Shown: positions 1 to 7,376 of the stretch, piece after piece
How positions within the stretch are numbered: the stretch's first letter is position 1
How the letters are laid out: the number at the start of each line of letters is the position of its first letter
Source: RYN-124 sp046262175
GTDB lineage: Bacteria > Actinomycetota > Actinomycetes > Mycobacteriales > SCTD01
NCBI GenBank assembly: GCA_046262175.1
Contig: JBHENF010000217.1
Coordinates: 1-16,060 of the forward strand
DNA length: 16,060 nucleotides
Direction: 5' to 3'
Notes under the pieces: generated by a model
The model's database searches: none
The model's input: only the letters and a program-made list of their open reading frames with translations
Told to the model about the DNA's origin: nothing
Program-made: the position numbers and the translations under genes

Positions 1-492
1 CTGCAGGGTTACAGCCAGAACCACTACGGGACGGCGAGCTTCGCCAACGATGTGACGCCTGTCGATCGCGTGGCAGTGGCAGACGGCCAGGGACAGGTCG
101 CCTTCGGCGATCTGCGACCGGCTTCGAACACCCGGGTCCGGGCCCGCCCGGAAGCGTGCGGCTACCCGGCAGAGCCCGCCACCGCAGTGATCGGCGTACG
201 CACGCAGCTCACGCTGGTGGCGGCTCGTATCGGCACCCGCCAGATGCGCATCAGCGGCCACTCCACCCCGGCTCGTCCAGGAGGCCTGATCGTGGGCCTG
301 TACCGGGTGAGCGGCTCGGGTGAGACCTTCATCGGCCAAGGCCGAGCCGACGCCACCACCGGCGACTACCGGATGGACGTCCGGTTCCCGGTGGGCGACG
401 CCGGTCAGGCTGTCAACGTCGTGGTCAAGACCGGCCAGGACGCGCAGAACCTCCCCGGCCGCAGCAACGTCCGCAGGTTCGTCGTCAGCTGA
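1..492 (+). CDS. Secreted beta-sandwich (Ig-like) protein, C-terminal part
   Basis: The reading frame is open at base 1, so the start of the gene lies outside the window; the stop is TGA at 490-492. About 163 residues are visible. They are rich in alternating beta-strand patterns, with short motifs such as RPASNTRVRAR and ARPGGLIVGLYRV and an ending NVRRFVVS. This pattern resembles the Ig-like C-terminal modules that I recall from many actinobacterial exported proteins; it is probably extracellular and non-catalytic. The GTG at 52 is an internal valine and not a credible start. The function of the whole protein cannot be told because the N-terminal domain is missing. Family resemblance is from memory, not from a search. 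Confidence 0.7.
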   Translation: MQGYSQNHYGTASFANDVTPVDRVAVADGQGQVAFGDLRPASNTRVRARPEACGYPAEPATAVIGVRTQLTLVAARIGTRQMRISGHSTPARPGGLIVGLYRVSGSGETFIGQGRADATTGDYRMDVRFPVGDAGQAVNVVVKTGQDAQNLPGRSNVRRFVVS

Positions 493-651
493 CGACGTCA
501 TGGCCGAGCGCGGGAACGCTGCCGCACGGGTCCGCGGGAGACCGCCACGGCCCCTGCAGACCGACAATGCGGCACGTCGCGCGCATCGAAGCACCGTGGC
601 AGGCAGGCCGGACCGAAGGCACACCGGGGCTCGCCTGCAACGATGCACCGC

Positions 652-725
652 GGGGCGGTAGCTCAGCTGGTCAGAGCAGGAGACTCATAATCTCTCGGTC
701 GCGGGTTCGAGCCCCGCCCGCCCCA
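652..725 (+). tRNA. tRNA-Met (anticodon CAT), elongator type
   Basis: A full cloverleaf can be folded. The acceptor stem GGGGCGG (652-658) pairs perfectly with CCGCCCC (718-724), followed by discriminator A725. The D stem is GCTC/GAGC (661-664 with 674-677). The anticodon stem is 679-683 with 691-695 around loop CTCATAA, giving anticodon CAT at 686-688. The T stem is GCGGG/CCCGC around TTCGAGC. No CCA is encoded (next bases are CCC). The paired first base of the acceptor stem and the lack of three GC pairs in the anticodon stem argue against initiator tRNA. A lysidine-modified tRNA-Ile (CAT) cannot be fully excluded. The 3' end of the gene points into the accessory region, the usual geometry for tRNA-targeted integration. 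Confidence 0.93.
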
Positions 726-760
726 CCCGACGTTTGTTGCTCGTGACCTGCGGCTTTGCC

Positions 761-797
761 GCGTTGGCCGGTCGTCTGCCGCAGGCGCGGCCAACGC
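761..797. repeat. Inverted repeat, 10-base arms, 3' of the tRNA
   Basis: GCGTTGGCCG (761-770) and CGGCCAACGC (788-797) are exact reverse complements around a 17-base spacer. The spacer itself contains a small CTGC-C-GCAG palindrome. There is no T-tract after it, so it is not a textbook intrinsic terminator for the tRNA transcript. It could be a recombinase site, a protein-binding site or an RNA hairpin. Confidence 0.8.
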
Positions 798-803
798 CAG
801 AAC

Positions 804-823
804 GGCAAGTTCCGGCAAGTTCC
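804..823 (+). repeat. Tandem decamer GGCAAGTTCC x2
   Basis: GGCAAGTTCC occurs twice head to tail (804-813 and 814-823) and is followed by GGCACCGG, a partial third unit. It lies about 80 bases from the tRNA 3' end. Short direct repeats of this size near a tRNA can be integrase arm-type sites, but nothing in the sequence proves it. Confidence 0.7.
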
Positions 824-900
824 GGCACCGGACGGCGTCTGGTTTCCGGGAAGAATCGGGGAAGCCGCGCACCCCGACGCGCCCGCCGCGGCGTGCCTGA

Positions 901-922
901 GGCTCGCCCGTGACGGCGAGCC
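901..922. repeat. Hairpin, 8-base stem and 6-base loop
   Basis: GGCTCGCC (901-908) pairs exactly with GGCGAGCC (915-922) around loop CGTGAC. No U-rich tail follows, so a factor-independent terminator is possible only in the loose actinobacterial sense. Function unknown. Confidence 0.75.
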
Positions 923-1103
923 GGCTGGGAGCAGCGGACTCTCGAACGCGCCGCTCTTCGCCACGGCGCGCCGGTTCGACGTGCTGTCGGGCGTCGACGG
1001 CGGCGCGGCCAGCGCGTAACATCGCCGACAGCGATCGGCTCCTTGACCGCTAGCCGCACAGTCGGCGTCTCGACGCCCAGCGTCCAGTCGCCGCAGGCCG
1101 TGG

Positions 1104-1124
1104 CGCACGCGCACCGCGCGTGCG
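1104..1124. promoter_or_regulatory. 21-base perfect palindrome upstream of the 1273 operon
   Basis: CGCACGCGC (1104-1112), spacer ACC (1113-1115) and GCGCGTGCG (1116-1124) form a perfect 9-3-9 palindrome about 150 bases before the start codon at 1273. Its 11-base core GCGCACCGCGC is identical to the core of the palindrome about 147 bases before hamA (15520-15538, read on the minus strand). It is operator-like by form; the binding protein is unknown. Confidence 0.4.
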
Positions 1125-1272
1125 TCCGAAGCGGAAGCGCCGAGGACCGGAGCCTTGTCCCGCCCCGAGGAACGTCTTGGGACGGGCTGCAGGTGGAGCA
1201 CGTTCGCGCTCTCGCTCCTCGCGCGGCGCCGGCCGCGCGGGGCCCGACCGAGAGCCCGCCTGGAGCCCCGCC

Positions 1273-1626
1273 ATGCAGATCGACCCCGCAGCATCCGTCC
1301 CGCCGCCCGCCGACCCGCCGCTCGTCGTGACCGCGGGCGAGATCGGGCTCGTGCGGGCCGCGTTCGAGCGCCACGGCGCCGTCCCCGCCGCTCTCGACCA
1401 GCGCTGGCACCTCTCCCGGCTCGTCGAGGAGGCCGGCGACGGCGTCGTCGACTCCGGCCTCGGACATCCCGCGCTCATCCCGGTCGACGTCACGCCCGGC
1501 GAGGTGCGCACGATCCTCGCGGCGCTCAAGGCGCTCCAGCGCGACGCGGCCGTCCACGGAGCGCTCGCCTCCGACACGGCCCGGATGCTCCTGGCCGGGT
1601 TCCTCCGTCGTCTCGAGGACCGATGA
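1273..1626 (+). CDS. Unknown 117-residue protein, first gene of a two-gene operon
   Basis: I do not recognise this protein. The ATG at 1273 is chosen because GGAG (1262-1265) sits seven bases upstream; in-frame sequence before it is low-complexity. The protein has a Pro-rich N-terminus (residues 1-17), then appears mostly helical: a segment TAGEIGLVRAAFERHG near 20-35, a central LDQRWHLSRLVEEAGDGVVDSG, and a VTPGEVRTILAALKALQRDA helix near 73-92. No signal peptide, membrane segment or Cys/His cluster is visible, so it should be cytoplasmic. The stop codon overlaps the next start as ATGA (1623-1626), so the two genes are translationally coupled and their products probably act together. It could be an adaptor, antitoxin-like or regulatory subunit of the ParB-like protein downstream; that is inference. 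Confidence 0.75.
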   Translation: MQIDPAASVPPPADPPLVVTAGEIGLVRAAFERHGAVPAALDQRWHLSRLVEEAGDGVVDSGLGHPALIPVDVTPGEVRTILAALKALQRDAAVHGALASDTARMLLAGFLRRLEDR

Positions 1627-3587
1627 GCGATACCGGCCGAGGCGTTGCGGGTCCGCTGCCGTCCCTGCCCCGGGCGCCTGCGGTCGAGCGGCTCGCCGAT
1701 GCGCTCGAACGCGCGGGGCTCGGGCCGCTGTCGGCCGCCGCGGCCGCCCGGGCCGCGGTCCGGCCGGACGACTTCCGGCGCCGCCTCTCCGCGCCGGTCG
1801 AGCTCCGGGTCCCGGGCGGCGTCATGGATGTCGTGGAGACGCCTGTCTGGGCGCCGGCTGTGGTGCCGTATCCGACGAACCCGCGTGAGCTCGGCCGGCG
1901 GATCTACCCGCTCGGCATCGAAGGCGACGTTCCCGCCGATCAGCGGTTGATCGAGGACCCGCGCGCGGCCGCGTTGGGTACCTGCGAACTGGAGATCCGG
2001 GTCGGCAGCCGGTCGCAGCTCGTGACCCGGCTCCGGGACGCCGAGGCGTGGCTAGCAGACGAGAACCCGCTCGTCGAGGACGTCGGCACCGACGGGGTGC
2101 TCCAGCCGCTCACGTTGGTCCCAGTGCTGGTCCGTCACGAGGACGGGACGCCCGACACGGCGCTGCTCGCGGCCGCCGACGGCTCCAGCCGCACCGCCGC
2201 GGCGCACCTGCTGCTCGGTCTTGACCCGGCAGACGTCCCGTACGCGCTGGCGGGCAGCGGCCGGGCGTTCCGGGCGCGGGTCGGGGCGGTTCTGCGGGCG
2301 GTCGGCGAGGCCGATCCGGACGAAGGCGCCGGGGACGCCGCGCTCCGCGCCTACAACGGGCTCGTCCTGCCCGCGAGGATCGTGGTCGGCTACCGGCCCG
2401 ATCGGGTCGGCGGGCCCGCGCTGGACGCGGCAGTCCGGTCGTTGATCGGGCTCATCCACATCAACCCTCCTAAGGCCTACGGCCGTTCCGTCGCCAGCAG
2501 CGCCGTAGCCGACGCGGTGCTGGACGCCCTTGAGCGGCCCCTTCGAACGCGGCCCTCCCGCATCACCCCTGCGGAGCGCCGTTGGTACGCCGCCACGATG
2601 ACCCCGAAGGAGAGAGACGCCGAAGGGCTGCCGTCCGCGCCGGACATACGCGCGGCGGACATCGCGCAGGCACTGCTCATGGGCGGCAGGCCGACAGCCG
2701 CGCGCGTCAACGGCGGCATCCGCAGCATCACTGCCGAAGCGCATCCGACGCGCGACACGCGCGTCGACGCCGCCGTGGAGCTCATCCTGCGTCCCTGGCT
2801 CGCCGGAGCCGCAGAGCTGCCGCCCGCGAGGGTCCAGGCGAGGCGAGCCGCGATGCAGCGCGTGTTCAGGCTCCCCGCCATCCCGGAGCAGGAGAACGGC
2901 ACTCTGTGGGAGGGGCTGCCCGACTCTCCGCTCAATCTCGAGCAGCTGCGCGACACCGCCCTCAAGGACGCCCGCACCGGCGACGGCGAGACCATGACCG
3001 AGGCGCAGGTCGAGCTCGGGATCAAGGCGGCGTACTACATGGTGCTGGCCGAGCCGATGGCGTTGCGCCGAGAACAGGTCGGACGCTTGGAGGACGCGGA
3101 GGTGGACAAGGACAACCGCGCCCTGTCCGTGGTCCTCCGGACGATGATGTCGTCGTCCCGAGGCTGCAGGCAGGCGTACGCGGCCGTGGTCGATGGCCGC
3201 CGAGGCGGCCCCATCCTTGAGGTCGATCGGGCGGGCCGCCGTACGAAAGACGCGGCCGGCGGACCGGTCGTGCTGACGGACCAGCTCGTCCGGAGCACGT
3301 ACGGCGGCGCGCCCCGTCCGTCGGCGGCGGCGACCGGGCCGGCGGCCGCCAAAGCGCGGTGGACCGAGCTGCTCGCCGCCGTCGAGGACCTGGTCCGACG
3401 CAACGAGGCGCTGTTCTCCGTGAAAGCCGCGTCCGGCCGGCCGCTTGTCGCCGACGAGGGATGGCCGGAGGGCGAGGTCGGACCGGTGCTCCTGAGGCTC
3501 GGGCGAGTTGAGCGTTCCCTCGGAGCCCTCGCCGATCGCTGGCAGGAGCTCCATGAGCAGGACGAAGACGGAGACGCGGACGACTGA
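1623..3587 (+). CDS. ParB/Srx-like domain protein, 654 residues
   Basis: The start ATG at 1623 overlaps the previous stop and has GAGG at 1615-1618 four bases upstream. Residues about 118-200 show a ParB-like layout: a strand with LEIRVG, a helix, ENPL near 147-150, then DGVLQPLTLVPVLV (157-170) and LLAAADGSSRTAAAH (181-195). In ParB/Srx-fold proteins the corresponding elements are the 'GLLQPLVVRP' strand and the 'GERR' loop before a helix; here DGSSR takes the GERR place. This would be a nucleotide-binding or nuclease-like fold. The remaining 450 residues are alpha-helical, match nothing I know, and end in an acidic tail (EQDEDGDADD). It is far longer than chromosomal ParB (about 300-350) and has no parA or parS-like neighbour, so chromosome or plasmid partition is unlikely. 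With its small partner it may be a DNA-targeting cassette of the island. The domain call is by eye and moderate; the function is unknown. Confidence 0.7.
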   Translation: MSDTGRGVAGPLPSLPRAPAVERLADALERAGLGPLSAAAAARAAVRPDDFRRRLSAPVELRVPGGVMDVVETPVWAPAVVPYPTNPRELGRRIYPLGIEGDVPADQRLIEDPRAAALGTCELEIRVGSRSQLVTRLRDAEAWLADENPLVEDVGTDGVLQPLTLVPVLVRHEDGTPDTALLAAADGSSRTAAAHLLLGLDPADVPYALAGSGRAFRARVGAVLRAVGEADPDEGAGDAALRAYNGLVLPARIVVGYRPDRVGGPALDAAVRSLIGLIHINPPKAYGRSVASSAVADAVLDALERPLRTRPSRITPAERRWYAATMTPKERDAEGLPSAPDIRAADIAQALLMGGRPTAARVNGGIRSITAEAHPTRDTRVDAAVELILRPWLAGAAELPPARVQARRAAMQRVFRLPAIPEQENGTLWEGLPDSPLNLEQLRDTALKDARTGDGETMTEAQVELGIKAAYYMVLAEPMALRREQVGRLEDAEVDKDNRALSVVLRTMMSSSRGCRQAYAAVVDGRRGGPILEVDRAGRRTKDAAGGPVVLTDQLVRSTYGGAPRPSAAATGPAAAKARWTELLAAVEDLVRRNEALFSVKAASGRPLVADEGWPEGEVGPVLLRLGRVERSLGALADRWQELHEQDEDGDADD

Positions 3588-3841
3588 CTCGCTCTGGCCG
3601 AACTTGCGGGCCGGCACCTGCAGGGGTGACTGCTCGGAACCTGCCAACCGTGGCCGGCCTGGCGCCCGGTACGTGCGGGGGAGCCTCGCGGCCGGTCGTC
3701 CTCCCGAACACCGGCCGGCGGCAGGCGCGGCAGGCTCGTCGCGCGGCTCCGGCCCAACGCGGGGCGGGGGCATGGCGCGGCCGTGCAGTCGCGCGGCTGC
3801 GCCTTCCCGTCCGGACTGCTGGCGCCGGACGAGGCAGTGCG

Positions 3842-5380
3842 CTACGGCATCGGCATCGGCTGGCTCCTGGCGATCGTCGCGGCGCCCTCGCTGAGCAGCT
3901 TCAGGGCGGCGCCCGGCGTCGCCGGGTACCAGCCGGCGTTGATGTCGCGGGCTGTCGGCACGGCGCCGGTGCCCGCGACGAGAGCCCACTGCGGCGGGAG
4001 AGTCACCTTGAGCGGCGGCGACGGGTCGTCCCCGCCTGCCGCGGCAGCGGCGTAGGCCTTGCTGGTCGTCACGAAGTCGCCTGCGGACACCTTCACGCGG
4101 CGCTTCCAGTCGCCCCACCTGAGGATGAGGCGCTCGGTCTCGCCGCTGGGGCCGACGGGCTTCAGCCACACGGGCCCGCGCCAGAACGCGGGGAAGATGA
4201 CCTCGACGTCCTCGCCGTCACGGCGGGGCAGGAACTCCGGCAGTGTCCCGTCAACGCCGAGCCGGCCGCCGAGGCCGTAGACGGTGTCGAGTCGGGCGAG
4301 GATGAAGTCCACGCGGCTCCGACCACCGGCTTCGAGCGTCCTCAGGTGGGCCACGGTGACGGGATTGGCGTCGTCCAGCTTCGTTGCGCGCGCCGCCGCC
4401 TCCTGGAGGCTCAGGCCGAGGATCTCGCGGACGTCGGCGACGGTCTGGGCCGCGACGAACAGCTGCGTGTTCACGCCGCGCCCGTCCTCGTGCTCGGCGA
4501 GGACGGGCCCGGCAACGCCGGTAGGGGCCACGTCCCCGTGGCCGAGGGCGACGTCGTCCGGGCGCGCCACCATGATCTGCGCGTGCGGCACGATCAGCGA
4601 CCACTTCAGACCCAGGCCCGCCGCCACCGTCTCGGCCCGCGCGAGCTCGTCCGACATGAGGAGGTCGTCGAGCCGGCGGCGCAGGAGTCGGGGCCGCCCG
4701 AGGCGGAGCAGGTACCGGAGCGGGCCCGTGCCCGCCGCGCGCGCCCGTTCGGTATGAAGCCGCACCGCATCGAGCGGCTTCGCGCCGAGCGCTTCGGCGA
4801 CTGCGCCAGGAACGTTCCCCGGCCCGAAGTCGACCCAGCCGCCGCCATGGACGGTGACCTCCAGCGGCGGGTTGGCGATGCTCGCCGCGAAGTTGACCAG
4901 GACGCCGTCGGTGCCGATCTCGAGCCCGTCGACGTGCAGCGCGCCCCAGCGGAGCTCCACGACGCCGGGCCGGACGCGGTTGTCTTCGGACGGCGACGCG
5001 CTTTCGGCCGGGCGGATCCACGACCAGACGGGCGCGCCGTCCGGGTCCGGGTTGTACCGCCACAGCGCCTGCGGCGGTAGCAGGGACGGCGTCGCGAGCG
5101 CGCGCCACAGCGCCGGCAGCTCCGGCGCGCCGAGCACGTCGGCGAGGTCCTCCGCCTTGTCCAGCGAGCTCGCGCGGGCAAGCCCCTTGCCGGACTTCCA
5201 CTGAGACACGGCCGACTCGGCGTACCCCGCCCGCGACGCCACGCGCCTCTGCCCGATCTCGGCGATCTCGACGTACCTCGAGAGGATCTCGCCCCGCAAC
5301 GCCGCGAGGGCCTTCTTCAAGGCCGCCGGAGCGGCCCGGAGCCCGTCGTCGGGCTGCAACTCAAGGTCGCTGTCGTCCAT
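3842..5380 (-). CDS. Long XRE-family regulator with two helix-turn-helix segments
   Basis: The start is taken as ATG at 5380; the frame extends further upstream but that part is low-complexity. The 512-residue product has an N-terminal helix-turn-helix near residues 42-85 (GQRRVASRAGYAESAVSQWK, then a SGKG turn) and a second HTH-like segment near 313-370 (VADVREILGLSLQEAAARAT). Between them is an unassigned alpha/beta region. The C-terminus carries FPAFWRGPVWL (396-406), LRWGDW (420-425), PPLKVTLPPQW (455-465) and RDINAGWYP (478-486), a pattern I recall from other large actinobacterial XRE proteins. It diverges from the secreted-protein genes at 5576, and two palindromes lie in the shared 195-base interval, one directly touching its start codon, so autoregulation and control of the divergent genes are likely. 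It converges with the ParB-like gene. The DNA-binding role is well supported; ligand and target are inference. Confidence 0.82.
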   Translation of the reverse strand: MDDSDLELQPDDGLRAAPAALKKALAALRGEILSRYVEIAEIGQRRVASRAGYAESAVSQWKSGKGLARASSLDKAEDLADVLGAPELPALWRALATPSLLPPQALWRYNPDPDGAPVWSWIRPAESASPSEDNRVRPGVVELRWGALHVDGLEIGTDGVLVNFAASIANPPLEVTVHGGGWVDFGPGNVPGAVAEALGAKPLDAVRLHTERARAAGTGPLRYLLRLGRPRLLRRRLDDLLMSDELARAETVAAGLGLKWSLIVPHAQIMVARPDDVALGHGDVAPTGVAGPVLAEHEDGRGVNTQLFVAAQTVADVREILGLSLQEAAARATKLDDANPVTVAHLRTLEAGGRSRVDFILARLDTVYGLGGRLGVDGTLPEFLPRRDGEDVEVIFPAFWRGPVWLKPVGPSGETERLILRWGDWKRRVKVSAGDFVTTSKAYAAAAAGGDDPSPPLKVTLPPQWALVAGTGAVPTARDINAGWYPATPGAALKLLSEGAATIARSQPMPMP

Positions 5381-5397
5381 GCCGCCAGCCTGGCGGC
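5381..5397. promoter_or_regulatory. Palindrome abutting the XRE start codon
   Basis: GCCGCCAGCCTGGCGGC is a perfect 8-1-8 palindrome placed immediately before the ATG of the minus-strand regulator. It occupies the position where a Shine-Dalgarno sequence would be expected, and no good one is seen. It may be an operator for autorepression or an RNA hairpin limiting translation. Confidence 0.5.
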
Positions 5398-5432
5398 CTG
5401 CCGCCGCGGCGACAAGCGGGACCGCGCAATGG

Positions 5433-5446
5433 CGCTTCACGAAGCG
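5433..5446. promoter_or_regulatory. Palindrome in the XRE / DUF2690 divergent region
   Basis: CGCTTC-AC-GAAGCG is a perfect 6-2-6 inverted repeat, about 53 bases before the XRE start and 130 bases before the divergent start at 5576. Its size and position fit a dimeric XRE-type operator. No confident -35/-10 pair could be read around it. Confidence 0.45.
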
Positions 5447-5575
5447 TGCGGTTTCTCTCCAGATCGCCTACGCCTCAAGCACTCTGGTCCCAGCGCGCGG
5501 ATCGGCCCGCCAGCCGCAGTGACCACAAGGGGGCCGGGTTCCCAGCGCACAAGCGCACCGACAACGGAGGACCCC

Positions 5576-6106
5576 ATGAACACCACCTTCCAGCGCACCC
5601 CCTCCCCGTCCGCCTCGGACTCCATCAGCGCCGGCCCCACCGCCACCCACTCGCCCGCCCGCCTGCGCCGCCGCGTCGGCGCGATCGCCACCGTCGCCAG
5701 CGGGCTGATCGCGACGACCGTCGGCCTCGCCTCCCCGGCCCTCGCCGCGTCGTGCTATTCCGGCAGCTGCCGCGGCGCCGACCCGAACAGCAGCAGCTGC
5801 GCGAGCGATGCCCGCACCATCCTCGCCAACGAGTACCAGGCCGAGAACAACGCGAGCTTCCGCGTCGAGGTCCGCTACAGCCCGTCGTGCCGCTCCGCGT
5901 GGGGCCGCCTCATCGTGTACAGCGGCAACAACGTCGGCTTCGGCCTCTCGGCGTGGACACCGAACACGCCGAGCTTGGGGGCCGTCGGCCACAGCGGCAA
6001 CACGACGTGGACGTCGATGGTCGACGGCGTGCCGCCTGACTGCGCCGGCGTGCAGTTCTACACGAACGGACAGTGGAAGCGCTGGTACAGCATCGGGTGC
6101 GCCTGA
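5576..6106 (+). CDS. Secreted Cys-rich DUF2690-like protein
   Basis: ATG at 5576 follows a strong ribosome binding site, GGAGG at 5566-5570, with five bases spacing. The 176-residue product has a long signal peptide: Arg-rich RLRRR (29-33), a hydrophobic stretch to about 52 and a PALA-A cleavage site near 57/58. The mature part begins CYSGSCRGADPNSSSC and contains VEVRYSPSCRSAWGRL (97-112), which matches my memory of the DUF2690 family of actinobacterial exported proteins. Six Cys (60, 65, 75, 105, 156, 175) could form three disulfides outside the cell. DUF2690 has no defined activity; many members are fused to an XRE helix-turn-helix, whereas here a separate XRE gene is divergent. The gene overlaps the next one by one base, so the two exported proteins are co-produced. 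Confidence 0.85.
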   Translation: MNTTFQRTPSPSASDSISAGPTATHSPARLRRRVGAIATVASGLIATTVGLASPALAASCYSGSCRGADPNSSSCASDARTILANEYQAENNASFRVEVRYSPSCRSAWGRLIVYSGNNVGFGLSAWTPNTPSLGAVGHSGNTTWTSMVDGVPPDCAGVQFYTNGQWKRWYSIGCA

Positions 6107-7086
6107 TGCGCTCGGTCCGGACGAGCGCCCGTGCCTGGCTCGGCGCCGTCCTCGCCGTCGCGCCGCTCGTCATGGTCGCCATCCCGACGACGTCCGCCGG
6201 CGCGGCCGCCGTCGTCAAGGCCACCGACACGGTTAACGTCCGCGTAGCCCCGAACCTCTCCGGCGGCGTCGTCGGGACGCAGCCCGTCAACACGGCGCCC
6301 AGGAAGATCCGGTGCGCCGGCGCAGGCCAGCAGATCGTGGACACGAACGTGTGGTTCTTCATCGACAGCGACCAGGGCTTCGGCGGCGGCTGGCTGACGG
6401 CGTACTACACCGACGCGGTGTACCAGACGTACGACGATCTCCTGACGCGGTACAACATCCCGCGCTGCGATCGGGGCGTCGCGAGTTTCAACGCGGCGGT
6501 CTACTACCAGCCGCGGTACGGCGACGGCGACCCGATCGCGCCCTACACGACGTACACCGCGACGAAGGACTTCTGGTCGGCTGGGAACTGCTCGACCGCG
6601 AACGCGGCCTACTACCCGCCGAACTTCGACGGCGAAGGCATCTCCCGCGCCAGCGGCTGGAGCCTCGGCCGGCTCGGCGTCACCTACCTGCTCCAGAGCT
6701 ACCCGAAGCGGGCCGCGACGCTGAACAACATCATCCTGTTCGACCCCGGCAGCCTCAGCGAGTACCGCGGTGACTGCGACCTGAAGTACGACCAGAGCGG
6801 CCTGATGGCCAACTGGCTCAAGGGCGGCACCGGGCGGCGCCTCCTGATCCTGGCGGGCGCGGTCACGCGCGACAAGGACAACCCCGACAGCGCCGGCCGG
6901 TACCACCAGGGCATCCAGCAGTACCTGTTCCCCAAGATCCGCAGCCTCGGCGTGAGCTCGCGGGTCCTCGTCTGCAACTACGACACGATGGGCCACCTCG
7001 ACGTCATGCGGAACTTCGGCTACCTCGCGCAGTCAGGCAGCATGACGAGCTGCCCGGGCAGCCCAAACGGCTCCTGGCACCCGTAG
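6106..7086 (+). CDS. Secreted SH3-like plus alpha/beta-hydrolase-like protein
   Basis: ATG at 6106 overlaps the preceding TGA (TGATG), so translation is coupled; the in-frame GTG at 6073 lies inside the previous gene. The 326-residue product has a signal peptide (Arg at 2, 5 and 9, hydrophobic core 11-27, likely cleavage near AGAAA at 31-35). Residues about 37-105 look like a bacterial SH3-type domain (TDTVNVRVAPN, then WFFIDSD and GGGWLTAYYTDAVY), a module that often binds cell wall. The rest resembles an alpha/beta hydrolase: nucleophile elbow GWSLG with Ser186, a strand IILFDPGS, a strand LLILAG near 246-251 with acidic residues following, and a late TMGHLDVM with His297. Substrate is unknown; ester or peptide bonds in an extracellular or cell-wall setting are possible. 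Catalytic residues are assigned by pattern only. Confidence 0.8.
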   Translation: MRSVRTSARAWLGAVLAVAPLVMVAIPTTSAGAAAVVKATDTVNVRVAPNLSGGVVGTQPVNTAPRKIRCAGAGQQIVDTNVWFFIDSDQGFGGGWLTAYYTDAVYQTYDDLLTRYNIPRCDRGVASFNAAVYYQPRYGDGDPIAPYTTYTATKDFWSAGNCSTANAAYYPPNFDGEGISRASGWSLGRLGVTYLLQSYPKRAATLNNIILFDPGSLSEYRGDCDLKYDQSGLMANWLKGGTGRRLLILAGAVTRDKDNPDSAGRYHQGIQQYLFPKIRSLGVSSRVLVCNYDTMGHLDVMRNFGYLAQSGSMTSCPGSPNGSWHP

Positions 7087-7376
7087 CAGCGATGACTCGC
7101 GGTCGAGGTCTTGCTCCGCGCGGCTGCTCGCGCCTGGCGTGCCTGGACTCGGTCGAGCAGCCGCAGGAGCAGGTTCGCGAGCAACGGCGCGATCTCCGCA
7201 GCGAACGTCGCATCTTCGGCGCCGACCGCGCTCTGTGGGACGCGCTCTTGGACGTGGTGGCGCGCCCGCTGCCAGCCGAGCAGCCCGTGGGTTCAGCCGG
7301 GGCCGGCGAGGCGCAGCCGCTCGGGACGACTCAGGCGCAGGAGCGTTCGGGGGCCGGCGGCGCGGTCGTTGGGGCG
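7087..7376. other. 290-base gap, possible gene remnant on the minus strand
   Basis: No intact gene is supported. Read on the minus strand, roughly 7290 to 7110 translates into a helical, leucine-rich stretch (ATFAAEIAPLLANLLLRLL) that looks more protein-like than its surroundings, but an upstream in-frame stop and the lack of a start with a ribosome binding site leave it unsupported as a gene. It could be a decayed gene downstream of the 62-residue gene, or chance. Confidence 0.25.

Larger units (their letters stand above)
728..1272. other. 545-base stretch without a convincing gene
   Basis: Frames through this interval on both strands are Arg/Pro/Ala-rich without recognisable domains, and several minus-strand frames simply read through the antisense of the tRNA. 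What it does hold is structure: an inverted repeat at 761-797, a tandem decamer at 804-823, a hairpin at 901-922 and a 21-base palindrome at 1104-1124, all listed separately. It also contains the ribosome binding site of the 1273 gene (GGAG at 1262-1265). It may be the decayed attachment region of an integrated element plus the promoter of the operon that starts at 1273. No integrase remnant was recognised. Confidence 0.55.

Noticed and set aside
663..1557. Long minus-strand frames ending over the tRNA, with GGRGSNPRPRDYE- and RAGLEPATERL-like ends
   Set aside because: These endings are the well-known spurious translations of the antisense strand of a tRNA gene; the rest of each frame is Arg/Ala-rich without family features.
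2052..4169. 705-residue minus-strand frame opposite the ParB-like gene
   Set aside because: Shadow frame of high-GC coding DNA: extreme Arg/Gly/Ala content, no domain, and it covers two convergent genes.
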